Notes: generated from the sequence alone by a model not told the origin. A stretch of 64,000 nucleotides of DNA from UBA6987 sp045617825 (GCA_045617825.1 JAZLJI010000120.1:7044-71043); one strand, 5' to 3'; counted from the first letter of the stretch, positions 8,729 to 16,328 are shown. Program-made: numbers and translations.

Positions 8729-9157
8729 TTACTTTGCTTTTTGTGACTCGATGTAGGATTGAACCATCTCCCGGCTTCTGTCACTGACCGTGACGATGCA
8801 GTAAGAAGGGTTCCACAAATGGCCTCCCCATAGCTGCTTCTTTAGCTCCGGGTGCTTCAGGAACAGCCATCGGGCTGTGTTACCCTTCAGTATCTTGACC
8901 ATGTCGGATGGATAGAATTGTGGCTTGCAGTCCAACAGTAGATGGACGTGATCCGGCATGACTTCCATCGCCGTGATGGTAAAATCATACTCGGCAGCTA
9001 TTTTTTGCAGATACTCCTTTATGTCCGCATCAATGCCGCTGAGAAGGACTTTCTTGCGGTACTTGGTACACCAGACGATATGATATTGGATGGAATACAC
9101 ATATCCCCTGCCATATGCTAGCGATGAATTGTTTTGTAAATCGAATATGTTTTGCAT
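8729..9157 (-). CDS. tnpA: IS200-like Y1 HUH transposase TnpA, 142 aa
   Basis: The HUH motif is H70-V-H72 in VMPDHVHLLLD and the candidate catalytic tyrosine is Y135 in SYIESQK. YSIQYHIVWCTKYRKKVL is the family's N-terminal signature. Length is typical for Y1 transposases. The protein nicks single-stranded ends and excises the element as a circle without loss of flanking bases. The gene appears intact, so the insertion may be able to leave the connector gene scarlessly. Confidence 0.95.
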   Translation of the reverse strand: MQNIFDLQNNSSLAYGRGYVYSIQYHIVWCTKYRKKVLLSGIDADIKEYLQKIAAEYDFTITAMEVMPDHVHLLLDCKPQFYPSDMVKILKGNTARWLFLKHPELKKQLWGGHLWNPSYCIVTVSDRSREMVQSYIESQKAK

Positions 9158-9197
9158 ATATGAATTATACCATATGTTATGACAAATAGCAAGTAAC

Positions 9198-9237
9198 GGC
9201 GGCTAACTCACGACTAAAGTCACGAGAATGCGCCGCC
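9198..9237 (-). repeat. Left-end hairpin of the IS200/IS605 element
   Basis: GGCGGC and GCCGCC form the outer stem; CTCGTGACT and AGTCGTGAG the inner part. It begins 7 bases inside the proposed left boundary and shares its core with the right-end hairpin. The tnpA start is about 40 bases further in. Confidence 0.75.
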
Positions 9238-9240
9238 GTA

Positions 9241-9396
9241 TTATTCAATCATCGCGTCCAGATCCTTGCCCAGGTTTTCCGCCTCCTGCCGGAGACGTGC
9301 CGAAACGATCGGAATCAGATCCGCGGTCTTTGTCTGCTCATCCGGCGTCAGCGGTCTGAACAGTGAAATCACGTCGTTTACCGTCGCATAGTCCAT
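9241..9396 (-). pseudogene. Head-tail connector (Gp15/Gp19 family), 5' fragment
   Basis: ATG at 9396 with a GAGGTGAG ribosome site. It encodes MDYATVNDVISLFRPL and ends NLGKDLDAMIE followed by a TAA contributed by the transposon end. This is the normal N-terminus of the connector whose remaining part is at 6987-7226. The 51-residue product alone is unlikely to function. Confidence 0.85.
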
Positions 9397-9418
9397 GTGC
9401 TCACCTCATGCGGCAGCT

Positions 9419-9511
9419 TCACTTTTCCGCCGCTTTCTTCTTTCTTTTTGCGGGCTTTGCGGCCGGTTTCCCGGCCGCTCCCTGCTTTTTGTCGCCTAAC
9501 TTAACCGACAT
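9419..9511 (-). CDS. Small basic protein, 30 aa
   Basis: ATG GTT-type short frame MSVKLGDKKQGAAGKP then AAKPAKRKKKAAEK. It is very rich in Lys and Ala and lies between the capsid-associated frame and the connector, a place where HK97-type phages often have a tiny basic gene. Its start overlaps the stop of the upstream frame. It is too short for homology to help; its place in the operon and lack of stops in the expected frame are the only support. Confidence 0.45.
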   Translation of the reverse strand: MSVKLGDKKQGAAGKPAAKPAKRKKKAAEK

Positions 9512-9906
9512 CAGCCGACCTCCTCAGCTTCCAGGACAAGATCCGCAACGGTGTAGGTGTGAATCGTCGTATGCGGCCCATAGGTGGCCTTGACCGTAAT
9601 GGTCTGATCCACGTCGGTGATCCGCAGAACGACGTTCATATCCTCATCCAGCGCGACCTCGCCTTCCTCGCTGCCGTCAAGCTCGACCGTGATGGTCGTT
9701 CCCTCACGTGCGCTGCATTTCAGTGCCAGGAAGTTGCCCTCCTGCAGGTCGGTGTCCTCGGAAAAGCCGGTATAGTCATCCACGTATTTCAGCGTGCCGG
9801 TGATTGCGAAGTCATCGTCAATGGCGATATCCTCCTGCAGATCCGCGACATCCTTGCCGAACAGCTCGGTCTCTCCGTCCTCGGCTTCTACGGTGAGCTC
9901 AGTCAG
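9511..9906 (-). CDS. Acidic capsid-associated protein (decoration or capsid extension), about 131 aa, unusual start
   Basis: The frame reads LTELTVEAEDGETELFGKD through to YTVADLVLEAEEVG and is clearly coding: acidic, beta-rich, with a TITVKATYGPHTTIHTYTV Ig-like strand pattern. It has no ATG, GTG or TTG start after the capsid gene. Either a CTG at 9906, which overlaps the capsid TGA, is used, or it is expressed by -1 frameshifting from the capsid frame, in whose -1 phase it is open. I saw no canonical slippery heptamer. A head decoration or fibre role is inferred from position. Confidence 0.6.
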   Translation of the reverse strand: MTELTVEAEDGETELFGKDVADLQEDIAIDDDFAITGTLKYVDDYTGFSEDTDLQEGNFLALKCSAREGTTITVELDGSEEGEVALDEDMNVVLRITDVDQTITVKATYGPHTTIHTYTVADLVLEAEEVG

Positions 9907-10823
9907 TCCGAGTCCGCACTCACGAGAGCGAAGGCTGCGGGATCCATGATTGCCCAGCCGATATAGGCTTCGGATCTCAGATATACCTGGTTGTGACCCT
10001 GCAGATCGCCGAGAGAGGCATCGTTGTCGGGGTTGCCGTACTCGATCACCTTCAGAGGCAGTTCCTTGGCAAAGCCCCACTTGAAGGCGTTGGCAAAGTC
10101 TCCGGCGATCGCTCTGTCATCAGAGCTGTTGAAGGACACGGTGTTGTTGCTGTCCAGCGTCATGCTGCCCAGGTTATTGGGCACGGCGCCCCATGCAAAT
10201 TCAGGATACTTCCTTGCGCCGTTTACGGTCAGCCCGGCAATGAGAGCTCTCGCCTCAGGAGAGATTGCGATTCCGTTGGCCTCATAGCCGGCGTCTTCGA
10301 TCGCGGCCACTGCTTCGTCGATGTTGGTATCGACGGTACTGGAATCGTGGCCCAGCACGATCACGTTAGCGCCGCTGGCATAGTTGGCGATGGCATAATC
10401 GAAATGATTATTGCCGATCACATCGGATGCGTTCTTGCTTCTGGGGTTAAGCCCGTGGAAAGCCATGATATCAAAGCCCCTGGCCAGCTTACGGGCAAAG
10501 CCATCGGTCCACTGATCCAGAATGGCCAGCGCCGCTTCGTCAGAAGCTAACATGAATTCGTCGGATACACGTGCGCCGTATTCCACCTTGATCGGGACAA
10601 TCGTGACCGGAGTCAGCGTCGCGCCGCCGTTAGACTTCGCGCCGTTTTCTGCCACGATGTCGATTTCCTTATCCATACTGAACGTGAATTCCTTCGTGCC
10701 GTTGAAGGGGATAGGCTTCTGCCCGGACAGCTTCGCCAGGGAAGATTTGCCCTTTACCTTGTTGAAGATCTCTTTTGCCAGAGTCTCAGGGAACATAGTG
10801 CTTTTGCTGATAGTTGCGCCCAT
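9903..10823 (-). CDS. Major capsid protein (HK97 fold), 306 aa
   Basis: Typical HK97-family features: MFPETLAKEIFNKVKGKSSL near the start, an IPFNGTKEFTF segment, VKVEYGARVSDEF-like E-loop/spine region, and LRSEAYIGWAIMDPAAFA at the C-terminus. There is no N-terminal protease-cleaved delta domain, and a separate scaffold gene lies immediately upstream. The spacing to the scaffold gene is 4 bases. It builds the icosahedral head. Confidence 0.93.
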   Translation of the reverse strand: MGATISKSTMFPETLAKEIFNKVKGKSSLAKLSGQKPIPFNGTKEFTFSMDKEIDIVAENGAKSNGGATLTPVTIVPIKVEYGARVSDEFMLASDEAALAILDQWTDGFARKLARGFDIMAFHGLNPRSKNASDVIGNNHFDYAIANYASGANVIVLGHDSSTVDTNIDEAVAAIEDAGYEANGIAISPEARALIAGLTVNGARKYPEFAWGAVPNNLGSMTLDSNNTVSFNSSDDRAIAGDFANAFKWGFAKELPLKVIEYGNPDNDASLGDLQGHNQVYLRSEAYIGWAIMDPAAFALVSADSD

Positions 10824-10827
10824 TTTC

Positions 10828-11307
10828 TTATTCTCCTTTTACGCTTTTCAAAGTTTCGAGAAGTGCCGCAGCTCGGTCACCTCCGTTGTTTCCGCCCTCA
10901 GTTTCTTTGAGCGGCTGTGTCTTATGTTCGGTTCTCGGCCCGATCAGCTTGACCATTTCCTGCGCGTCAGCCTCGATGCTCTTTTCGTCGGTTCCGTGCA
11001 GTCTGTCGCGCAGCTCCAGTGGCAGCTTCGTCTTGATCGCCACCCGCGTCCGGATCGCGTCGAGCTCATAATCTGCCGTTTTCTTTTTCTCCGCGTCCAG
11101 CTGCTGCTGCAGTGTTTCGGCCGCCTTCTTCTGGTCTTCCAGAGTCTTTGCAAAACCGGCCTTTTCCTGCAGAAGCGCGTCGCGCTCCTTCACTACGCTG
11201 TCATGGTCTGCGAGCTTGTCCGCGATCTGCTTGTCCTTCCGGTCCAGCCGTTCTTTGAGCACCGCTTCCAGCTCCTCCTGTGTCGTGATTGCCTTGAATT
11301 CGCCCAT
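10828..11307 (-). CDS. Capsid scaffolding protein (DUF4355-like), 159 aa
   Basis: The protein is mostly charged coiled coil (ERDALLQEKAGFAKTLEDQ, then KKAAETLQQQLDAEKKK), followed by a short C-terminal domain and a Gly/Asn tail before RAAALLETLKSVKGE. This is the composition of phage scaffolds, which template head assembly and leave the mature particle. It is located directly before the capsid gene. Confidence 0.85.
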   Translation of the reverse strand: MGEFKAITTQEELEAVLKERLDRKDKQIADKLADHDSVVKERDALLQEKAGFAKTLEDQKKAAETLQQQLDAEKKKTADYELDAIRTRVAIKTKLPLELRDRLHGTDEKSIEADAQEMVKLIGPRTEHKTQPLKETEGGNNGGDRAAALLETLKSVKGE

Positions 11308-11356
11308 ATAGTTCCTTTCTCCACTTTTCCGCCGTGGTCAGCGTAATTTGGGTATT

Positions 11357-11402
11357 AAAAAAGCAGTCAAATTCCCAATCGTTTGGGAATTTGCTGTGCT
11401 TT
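11357..11402 (-). terminator. Rho-independent terminator after TerL, built around the 27-bp palindrome
   Basis: Minus-strand RNA would form AAAGCA/TGCTTT outside and CAAATTCCCAA/TTGGGAATTTG inside with an ACGA loop, followed by a run of six U. It begins at the TerL stop codon. The central part is copy 1 of the repeat shared with 19,829 and 26,063, so it may have a second role. Confidence 0.7.
11368..11394. repeat. 27-bp palindrome, copy 1
   Basis: Arms CAAATTCCCAA and TTTGGGAATTTG around TCG, plus a final C. It is one mismatch different from copy 2 (19,829) and one from copy 3 (26,063), all in the same orientation. It lies in the TerL-scaffold gap. Confidence 0.9.
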
Positions 11403-12798
11403 AATAATTGATTTCCTGTTTCTTCCGTTCCTTGAATTCGTCCACCGCCCAGGCCGCCAGGATAACCGCATCCATCAGCGATATATCTGCCCCGGCCTTT
11501 ATGGCTCCGTACCCGAAGCCTCCGTGGGATCCGATCGCCCGCTTTTCGCAGTTGCTGACCACCTGCGTGACGCTCGGCTGCTCCATGTGGCAAAGGCGTT
11601 TCTTGAACAGGTTCTGCTCGAACGCCGCGTTTGCCGCTATGAATTCATTCACCGACGGGAACACATAGTTTTTGATGCGCTCGGCCTTCAAGTCCTCCTG
11701 AAGGACTGCCTGGCCGTTTGCTCCGTCCACGACAATCTTGTTCAGATTCGGCCCCAGTGCCTTGATAAATGCCACGATCCAGCCCGTTCCGTCCCTTACG
11801 TAGCGGTTGTCCACCACTTCCGTGAAGATCTCGTCCTCGGCCGTTCTGGCCGCCACAGCCAGGCTCACCGTTTCCCCGTCCCGGTTATACTTGATCCCGG
11901 CAGAGAGCTTCCCGACCAGCTTCGGCAGCGTCTCCTTCTGCGTGCCTTCCCATTCCTGCCGGCTTATGGCTGACTTCTGGTTGTACTTTATCCACAGGCC
12001 CAATCGCTGAATGTTGAAGTCGATCGGGTCTCCTCCTGCCTCATCCTCCACGGTCCTCTCGCTCAGCGACAGCCCCAGCGACGGATTGCATTCGTACCAC
12101 AGTTCCCTGTCATGCGGATCCGACTCATTCTCCACCGACCATTCAGCCCAGCCGGTGTTCTGCAGCTCACCGCACAGCGTCTTCGCCCTCGTTTTGGCAA
12201 ATACCGTTCCGGAACTGACCGGCGTCGGCGGCGTTCCGCAAAGGATCGTCTGCGGATTTTCGCTGGCGGCAATGACATACTTCAGGGCGCTTTCCTGATC
12301 GTCCTGATACTCCTGCGCTTCGTCTATGATCAAATAGTCGAAGCTCTCTCCGATTCCGCCCTTGGCCGTTCGCGTCCGGAAGTCTACCCGACCTCCGTTT
12401 TTCAGCTCGATCCGTTCCTGGCCCTTTGCCTTTATCGAATAATACTGGATCCCGATCTTGTCCAGGATCTTGCAGAGTCTCTCCCAGGCAGCGTGCTCCG
12501 TCGACGTTCTGTGAGCGGTATGCAGTCCTCTTTGCCCTGTGGCCAGTCCGTACAGCTCCCGGATGATCAATACCTCGCCTTTTCCGTTCTGCCGCGGCAC
12601 ACTGTATCCGAATTTTGTGTGGACCCATTTTCCCTCATCGTTGACGGCCATCAGGTCATACGCCAGCGCCTGCTGCCATTCAAGAGCATGCCTGTCGGAT
12701 AGCTCATAGATCCCGACGGCGTCCGCGCCGTGCGTCTTCTGGTATGGAAGGATGAAGCTTGTCGTCGGTGCCTGCCGGCCGATGCGTTTTTCACTCAT
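11401..12798 (-). CDS. Terminase large subunit, 465 aa
   Basis: ATPase Walker A-like motif at residues 69-75 (RQNGKGE in GYSVPRQNGKGEVL), Walker B DYLIIDEAQ at about 154-162, and a C-terminal nuclease domain with VVDGANGQAVLQEDL. It packages DNA into the prohead using the portal. The gene lies after the MuF-toxin and immunity genes rather than before the portal, which is not the common order. Its start overlaps the stop of a small membrane-protein gene. Confidence 0.92.
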   Translation of the reverse strand: MSEKRIGRQAPTTSFILPYQKTHGADAVGIYELSDRHALEWQQALAYDLMAVNDEGKWVHTKFGYSVPRQNGKGEVLIIRELYGLATGQRGLHTAHRTSTEHAAWERLCKILDKIGIQYYSIKAKGQERIELKNGGRVDFRTRTAKGGIGESFDYLIIDEAQEYQDDQESALKYVIAASENPQTILCGTPPTPVSSGTVFAKTRAKTLCGELQNTGWAEWSVENESDPHDRELWYECNPSLGLSLSERTVEDEAGGDPIDFNIQRLGLWIKYNQKSAISRQEWEGTQKETLPKLVGKLSAGIKYNRDGETVSLAVAARTAEDEIFTEVVDNRYVRDGTGWIVAFIKALGPNLNKIVVDGANGQAVLQEDLKAERIKNYVFPSVNEFIAANAAFEQNLFKKRLCHMEQPSVTQVVSNCEKRAIGSHGGFGYGAIKAGADISLMDAVILAAWAVDEFKERKKQEINY

Positions 12799-12925
12799 GC
12801 TTTTTCATTTTCTCGATTTTCCTGTCAATCATCCACTGCTTTGCAGCTGCAACGACCACGGAAGCGACACGAAAAACAATCACTGCGTCAACGTATAGCA
12901 ATATGATTTTCACTTCCCAGCACAT
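12791..12925 (-). CDS. Small single-span membrane protein, 44 aa
   Basis: MCWEVKIILLYVDAVIVF then RVASVVVAAAKQWMIDRK and a basic end. The middle is a hydrophobic helix of about 20 residues, and the tail is charged. The ATG at 12925 follows the terminator behind the immunity gene, and the TGA overlaps the TerL start (ATGAGTGA), suggesting coupling. Function unknown; position next to TerL could also mean it is a leader peptide. Confidence 0.5.
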   Translation of the reverse strand: MCWEVKIILLYVDAVIVFRVASVVVAAAKQWMIDRKIEKMKKHE

Positions 12926-12941
12926 TTTTCATGACTCCATC

Positions 12942-12969
12942 AAAAAAGCAGGCTGCATAGCCTGCTTTT
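12942..12969 (-). terminator. Terminator after the immunity-like gene
   Basis: AAAAGCAGGCT and AGCCTGCTTTT form a stem with a 4-base loop, followed on the minus strand by six T. It lies between the immunity gene and the small membrane protein, separating the MuF-toxin unit from TerL. Confidence 0.8.
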
Positions 12970-12986
12970 CGTGTTTTAATGTTGAA

Positions 12987-13250
12987 TTACCAATTTCTGA
13001 ATCTTTTCGGCACCATTATTCTTTTTGTTCCATCATAAATTCTATTTTTTTCATCAAGTTCCAAAGTCGGATTTACCATAAATGGTTCGTTTCCGTTTTT
13101 TGGAAACGCAGCAGCTAAGAAGCCATATCCCTCTGCCTTCGGTGTAAAAATAAAAAAGTCCGGTGTTTCATAAATAGCTCCGATTCCCTCCGCATCGTCT
13201 GCTTTGAATCGTTTTCTCGCCATTATGCACATTTCTTCAAATTGCATCAT
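12987..13250 (-). CDS. Candidate immunity protein for the MuF-fused toxin, 87 aa
   Basis: I chose the ATG at 13250 because it overlaps the stop of the toxin gene (ATGATG/TGA), a common arrangement for toxin and immunity pairs. The protein (MMQFEEMCIMARKRFKADD, then EGIGAIYETPDFFIFTPKAE) is small, acidic in its first half, and has no phage structural family that I recognise. It is AT-richer than neighbours. Immunity function is inferred from size, coupling and from the toxin domain upstream. It could alternatively be an unrelated cargo gene. Confidence 0.65.
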   Translation of the reverse strand: MMQFEEMCIMARKRFKADDAEGIGAIYETPDFFIFTPKAEGYGFLAAAFPKNGNEPFMVNPTLELDEKNRIYDGTKRIMVPKRFRNW

Positions 13251-14524
13251 TTCTTTACCCTCGTGCAAGCATTATACCCTGTCTGGCTGAATTCAATTCC
13301 ATCCATTCGCCAAAATTCAACTGTTTTCCCAGAAATAATTCTCTCCAACGCAACTTCATTATATTCCGAGTTACTTTGTGGGTCAAGAAAAATAATACTA
13401 TTTTTTCTTTTTTCAGCTACAAATGCGTGTCCAGTTTCTTCATTTAGTCCGATGAAGAATCGTTTTCCTTCAGCATTTTGCAATTCCTTCAGTAATGTGC
13501 TGCCATCAGCCTCTTTTATTGTTTTGCTTTGCAGATTCACCCATGCACTTTTTGCTTTTTTTCTCAAGTCACATTTTGTGTATGGCTGCGCCGTTACATC
13601 CCATCCCCTTGCTCGCATTTCGTATGCAATAACGCAGTTTACACAGTTATACCGATATCCGTATTCTTCTTTTCCTGCGTCAACAGATACGAAATGCTTA
13701 TAGTTGGGATTTATTGCGGCCATATCCACTTCACTGGTCTTTATCTTAATCTGTTCCCAGTCTTTTGGAACGCCTTCATAAGCGATTGACTGCTGAAGTC
13801 CTTCCCTTTGCAGTCTCGTCTCTTCCCTCTCCGGCAGCCTGATCTGTCTCCGGTTCTTCGACCCGTTCCAGCTTCTTGTACTCTTCTCGCTCCGGAACGT
13901 GATCGTGCAGGTGCAGTTTTCGTGCTGCTGGAAGAAATCGCCCGGCTGCTTGCCGTATACGAAAGATCCTTCACGCTTCTCGCACCATGCGCAGCACTTG
14001 GCGCCGCCGTTTCTGGTCACGATGCTTTCCATTCCTGCCTCCTGCAGGAACCCCGCGTTTGCTTCTATCGTATCATTGACGGCTGATTCTGTAAAGGTCC
14101 TGACAGGCCCGTTTATGGCCTTTTGAGCGATTTCTTCCGTCTCCGCATTCGATACGTTGTGTGCGATTCCCGAAGCCTTGTTCCTGTTGAACGGCGCCTC
14201 AATGCCCCGGATACGGACTTTTTCCCTCTCGTTGATCGATTGCTGTACCTCTGCGGCAAATCCCGAAACCGGGCCGCTCACGGCCTCCAGCGCCCCCATT
14301 ACGGCGTCATATCCATCCTCCGCCGCGACAAAATCCGCTGCAAATTCGCTCATCACCTCTTCGGCGATCCGCCCCAGCTCTCTGGCATATTCCCTGGCTG
14401 TCAGCATGGTGGCAGCCCGGTCCTCCAGCTGCTCCCTGAATGCCTTCAGCCTCTTGCTGCCTTCAGTCCCTTCTTTCAGCCTTCCTTTGACCGCTTCAAG
14501 AATCTTCCGGTCTTCATCGTTCAC
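13247..14524 (-). CDS. MuF-type minor head protein with C-terminal papain-fold (Tox-PL-like) toxin domain, 425 aa
   Basis: Residues 1-215 are a phage minor head (Mu F / SPP1 gp7) domain with its cysteine signature: C177-C178, C181, then HENCTCTITF (H201, C204, C206). After a short linker the C-terminal 170 residues change character and become AT-richer. They contain RYNCVNCVIAYEMRARGWDV, ETGHAFVAEKR and IIFLDPQSN, the Cys, His, Asp order of papain-fold toxin/deamidase domains (candidate catalytic C294 or C297, H366, D381). MuF-toxin fusions are a described class of phage-borne polymorphic toxins, probably carried in the virion. The gene overlaps portal and immunity genes by 4 bases each. Confidence 0.85.
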   Translation of the reverse strand: MNDEDRKILEAVKGRLKEGTEGSKRLKAFREQLEDRAATMLTAREYARELGRIAEEVMSEFAADFVAAEDGYDAVMGALEAVSGPVSGFAAEVQQSINEREKVRIRGIEAPFNRNKASGIAHNVSNAETEEIAQKAINGPVRTFTESAVNDTIEANAGFLQEAGMESIVTRNGGAKCCAWCEKREGSFVYGKQPGDFFQQHENCTCTITFRSEKSTRSWNGSKNRRQIRLPEREETRLQREGLQQSIAYEGVPKDWEQIKIKTSEVDMAAINPNYKHFVSVDAGKEEYGYRYNCVNCVIAYEMRARGWDVTAQPYTKCDLRKKAKSAWVNLQSKTIKEADGSTLLKELQNAEGKRFFIGLNEETGHAFVAEKRKNSIIFLDPQSNSEYNEVALERIISGKTVEFWRMDGIEFSQTGYNACTRVKK

Positions 14525-15777
14525 GCCTGTCCTCCCTTGATCCCGGTCAGATCCTGCATGGTTTCCACCGTGATGTAGTCCGGCACTGCCTGGTTCAGCT
14601 TAATGGCGCCGTCTCCGATGTTAGCCAGCATGGCCGCGTCCGGCTCAAAAAGAGGCTCCCAGATCGGCTTAGTCAGATACAGCTGCTTCCGCTTGTATGG
14701 ATAATCATCCCGCAGGCAGGCCGCCAGGTATCCGGCATTCAGAAAGCCGGACCCGAAGCTCTTCTGCGCGGCTTTGGCCGCCAGACGCAGATTTTCGTGG
14801 CTTGCCTTGATGGCTTCTGAGCTTGACGGGTTCTCCGTCACAAAACCGATATCGTCCATCGTCAGCCCGGTCTCGCCGGCGAAGAGTGCCGCCAGCGTCC
14901 GCAGCTCTTCGCTGTACGGGCTCATATTCTGCTGCTGGAACTGTCCCAGCTTCGGGCTTTCGCCGTCCTCGTCCTTCGTGAAGCTCAGGAACGTGGACAT
15001 GGTGGCTTTCCATTTGTCCATCTTTTCTGCATCCTGGGACAGCCCGGTCACATACTTCTGGGGAAAGCTGTAATACTCCGCACTGACCTCCATCTGCCGC
15101 ACGGTACGCGCCGCAGAATCTGCCAGGGACATGCAGGTCCGGCTGATCCGGCTGTGACCGAAAGGCCGCACATCGTCCGGCCTGTGGATGATCGGCACTA
15201 GCAGCGGAAATCCCACTTTGTGCGGGAAATGCTCTTCCGTTCCTTCATCCTTCCGGTAGATCACCGTTTCCTCTGGCGTGAAATATGCTTCAATCTTCGG
15301 CGTCTGGCTGAAATGTCCCTCCTCGGTATTCAGCATCTCTGTATGGTTATCTCTCTCCAGCACCGCGTAGCCTTCCTTCAGCAGTCCGGTGATCGGATTG
15401 ATCTCTCCCGTCGCATTTGCCCCGTCGATCACCTGCAGCCTGGGATAATCGTCCTCTCCCAGGGATATGTAGATGAAGCAGCAGGCGCTGATGAGCGCTG
15501 AGCGGATCGCCGCCGGGAACAGAACATCCGGATTGTTCATCTGGAATAACTCTTCCAGGTAGAAATTATCGTCCCGGAAGCCCCGGAACTGCAGCCTGTC
15601 CGCCATGCTGTCCACTGCTTTCGTACACCAGCCCTGCACGCTCTTCAGCCACGCCATATTGGCCGGGATCGTCGTGAAATCCTGCACGGACTGCTTCTGC
15701 TCGTAGTATTTATATCTCAGCAGCACCCGCGTGCGTTTCATATTCAGCTTTTTGCGGAAATACTCGATTCCCCTCAT
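14521..15777 (-). CDS. Portal protein (SPP1 gp6-like), 418 aa
   Basis: Contains LKSVQGWCTKAVDSMADRL, a FGHSRISRTCMSLADSAART segment and SSEAIKASHENLRLAAKAAQ, characteristic of SPP1-type portal subunits that form the dodecameric DNA gate. Length is typical for the short form. It overlaps the small terminase gene and the MuF gene by 4 bases each, giving a tightly coupled packaging operon. Confidence 0.9.
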   Translation of the reverse strand: MRGIEYFRKKLNMKRTRVLLRYKYYEQKQSVQDFTTIPANMAWLKSVQGWCTKAVDSMADRLQFRGFRDDNFYLEELFQMNNPDVLFPAAIRSALISACCFIYISLGEDDYPRLQVIDGANATGEINPITGLLKEGYAVLERDNHTEMLNTEEGHFSQTPKIEAYFTPEETVIYRKDEGTEEHFPHKVGFPLLVPIIHRPDDVRPFGHSRISRTCMSLADSAARTVRQMEVSAEYYSFPQKYVTGLSQDAEKMDKWKATMSTFLSFTKDEDGESPKLGQFQQQNMSPYSEELRTLAALFAGETGLTMDDIGFVTENPSSSEAIKASHENLRLAAKAAQKSFGSGFLNAGYLAACLRDDYPYKRKQLYLTKPIWEPLFEPDAAMLANIGDGAIKLNQAVPDYITVETMQDLTGIKGGQA

Positions 15778-16157
15778 GATTCCCTCCCTTGTCTCGCGGC
15801 TTCCAACCGTCCGAACAGGCTGTTCGCCTCTTCCTTCTCGCTGTCGCGGAAGCTCATCTCGTTTATTTTTTTCAGGCCTGCCGGCGTCAACCCCAGCTCC
15901 CGCCAGTAGGTCAGCGCCGATTTATTGAGATCATCCCACATGATCAGCAGCGGATTCTTCACCAGGTTAGTGGATCCGTTCTTGTTGGTAAATTCCACCA
16001 GCGGCCCTTCGTTCCGGCTCTGGTACAGTTCCTCCACCTGGTCCCGCTTCTCCAGGATCCCGGCCAGCGAATCAATGGCATTGTCAAAATACGGCTTATA
16101 GGTGCCCGCCAGATTGCAGGCTTTTTTGATCTTTGTTTTCCACCTTTTTCTGATCAT
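15774..16157 (-). CDS. Terminase small subunit (P27-like), 127 aa
   Basis: Follows the HNH gene and precedes the portal. The C-terminal LLIMWDDLNKSALTYWRELGLTP and LKKINEMS motifs are those of P27-family small terminases, which recognise the packaging site. The start is MIRKRWKTKIKKACNLAG. The stop overlaps the portal start in ATGA. Confidence 0.8.
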   Translation of the reverse strand: MIRKRWKTKIKKACNLAGTYKPYFDNAIDSLAGILEKRDQVEELYQSRNEGPLVEFTNKNGSTNLVKNPLLIMWDDLNKSALTYWRELGLTPAGLKKINEMSFRDSEKEEANSLFGRLEAARQGRES

Positions 16158-16328
16158 TCAGCCCCTCTTTTCGCTGTTTTTTCGTCCTTTCCTCGCGTGA
16201 GCGCGGGTGTGCGCGGTTTCGGAAGTTTTTCATCCCTTATCCCCCCTCCCGGAATAATCCTCACGCAGAAATTCGCTCAGTACGGCGGGTGAGGATCGGA
16301 AAGGGCCTCCCCCCGGGGGATAGGCCCC
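16158..16328. other. Probable cos/packaging region between HNH and TerS genes
   Basis: 171 bases without a plausible gene. They include GC-rich inverted segments such as GCGTGAGCGCGGGTGTGCGC, and a run of C and G (GGCCTCCCCCCGGGGGA) at 16,303-16,321. In phages with an HNH-TerS gene pair, cos usually lies in this gap. The exact cleavage position cannot be read from the sequence alone. Confidence 0.45.

Larger units (their letters stand above)
7227..9243 (-). mobile_element. IS200/IS605-type element carrying tnpA and tnpB
   Basis: A 2.0-kb insertion that interrupts the phage connector gene. It has a Y1 HUH transposase gene (tnpA) followed by tnpB in the same direction, and imperfect subterminal hairpins at both ends sharing the core GACTTTAGTCGTG (9198-9237 and 7229-7259). 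There is no target duplication, as expected for single-strand peel-and-paste transposons. Boundaries are my estimate: they assume the empty site reads GAA|GCG in the connector frame, which gives a natural protein. An error of several bases either way is possible. The sequence left of the left end, TTGAA, would be the insertion target. Confidence 0.88.

Noticed and set aside
12987..13268. Start of the immunity-like gene at 13,268
   Set aside because: The ATG at 13,250 overlaps the toxin gene stop in a coupling arrangement; the longer form has no better ribosome site.
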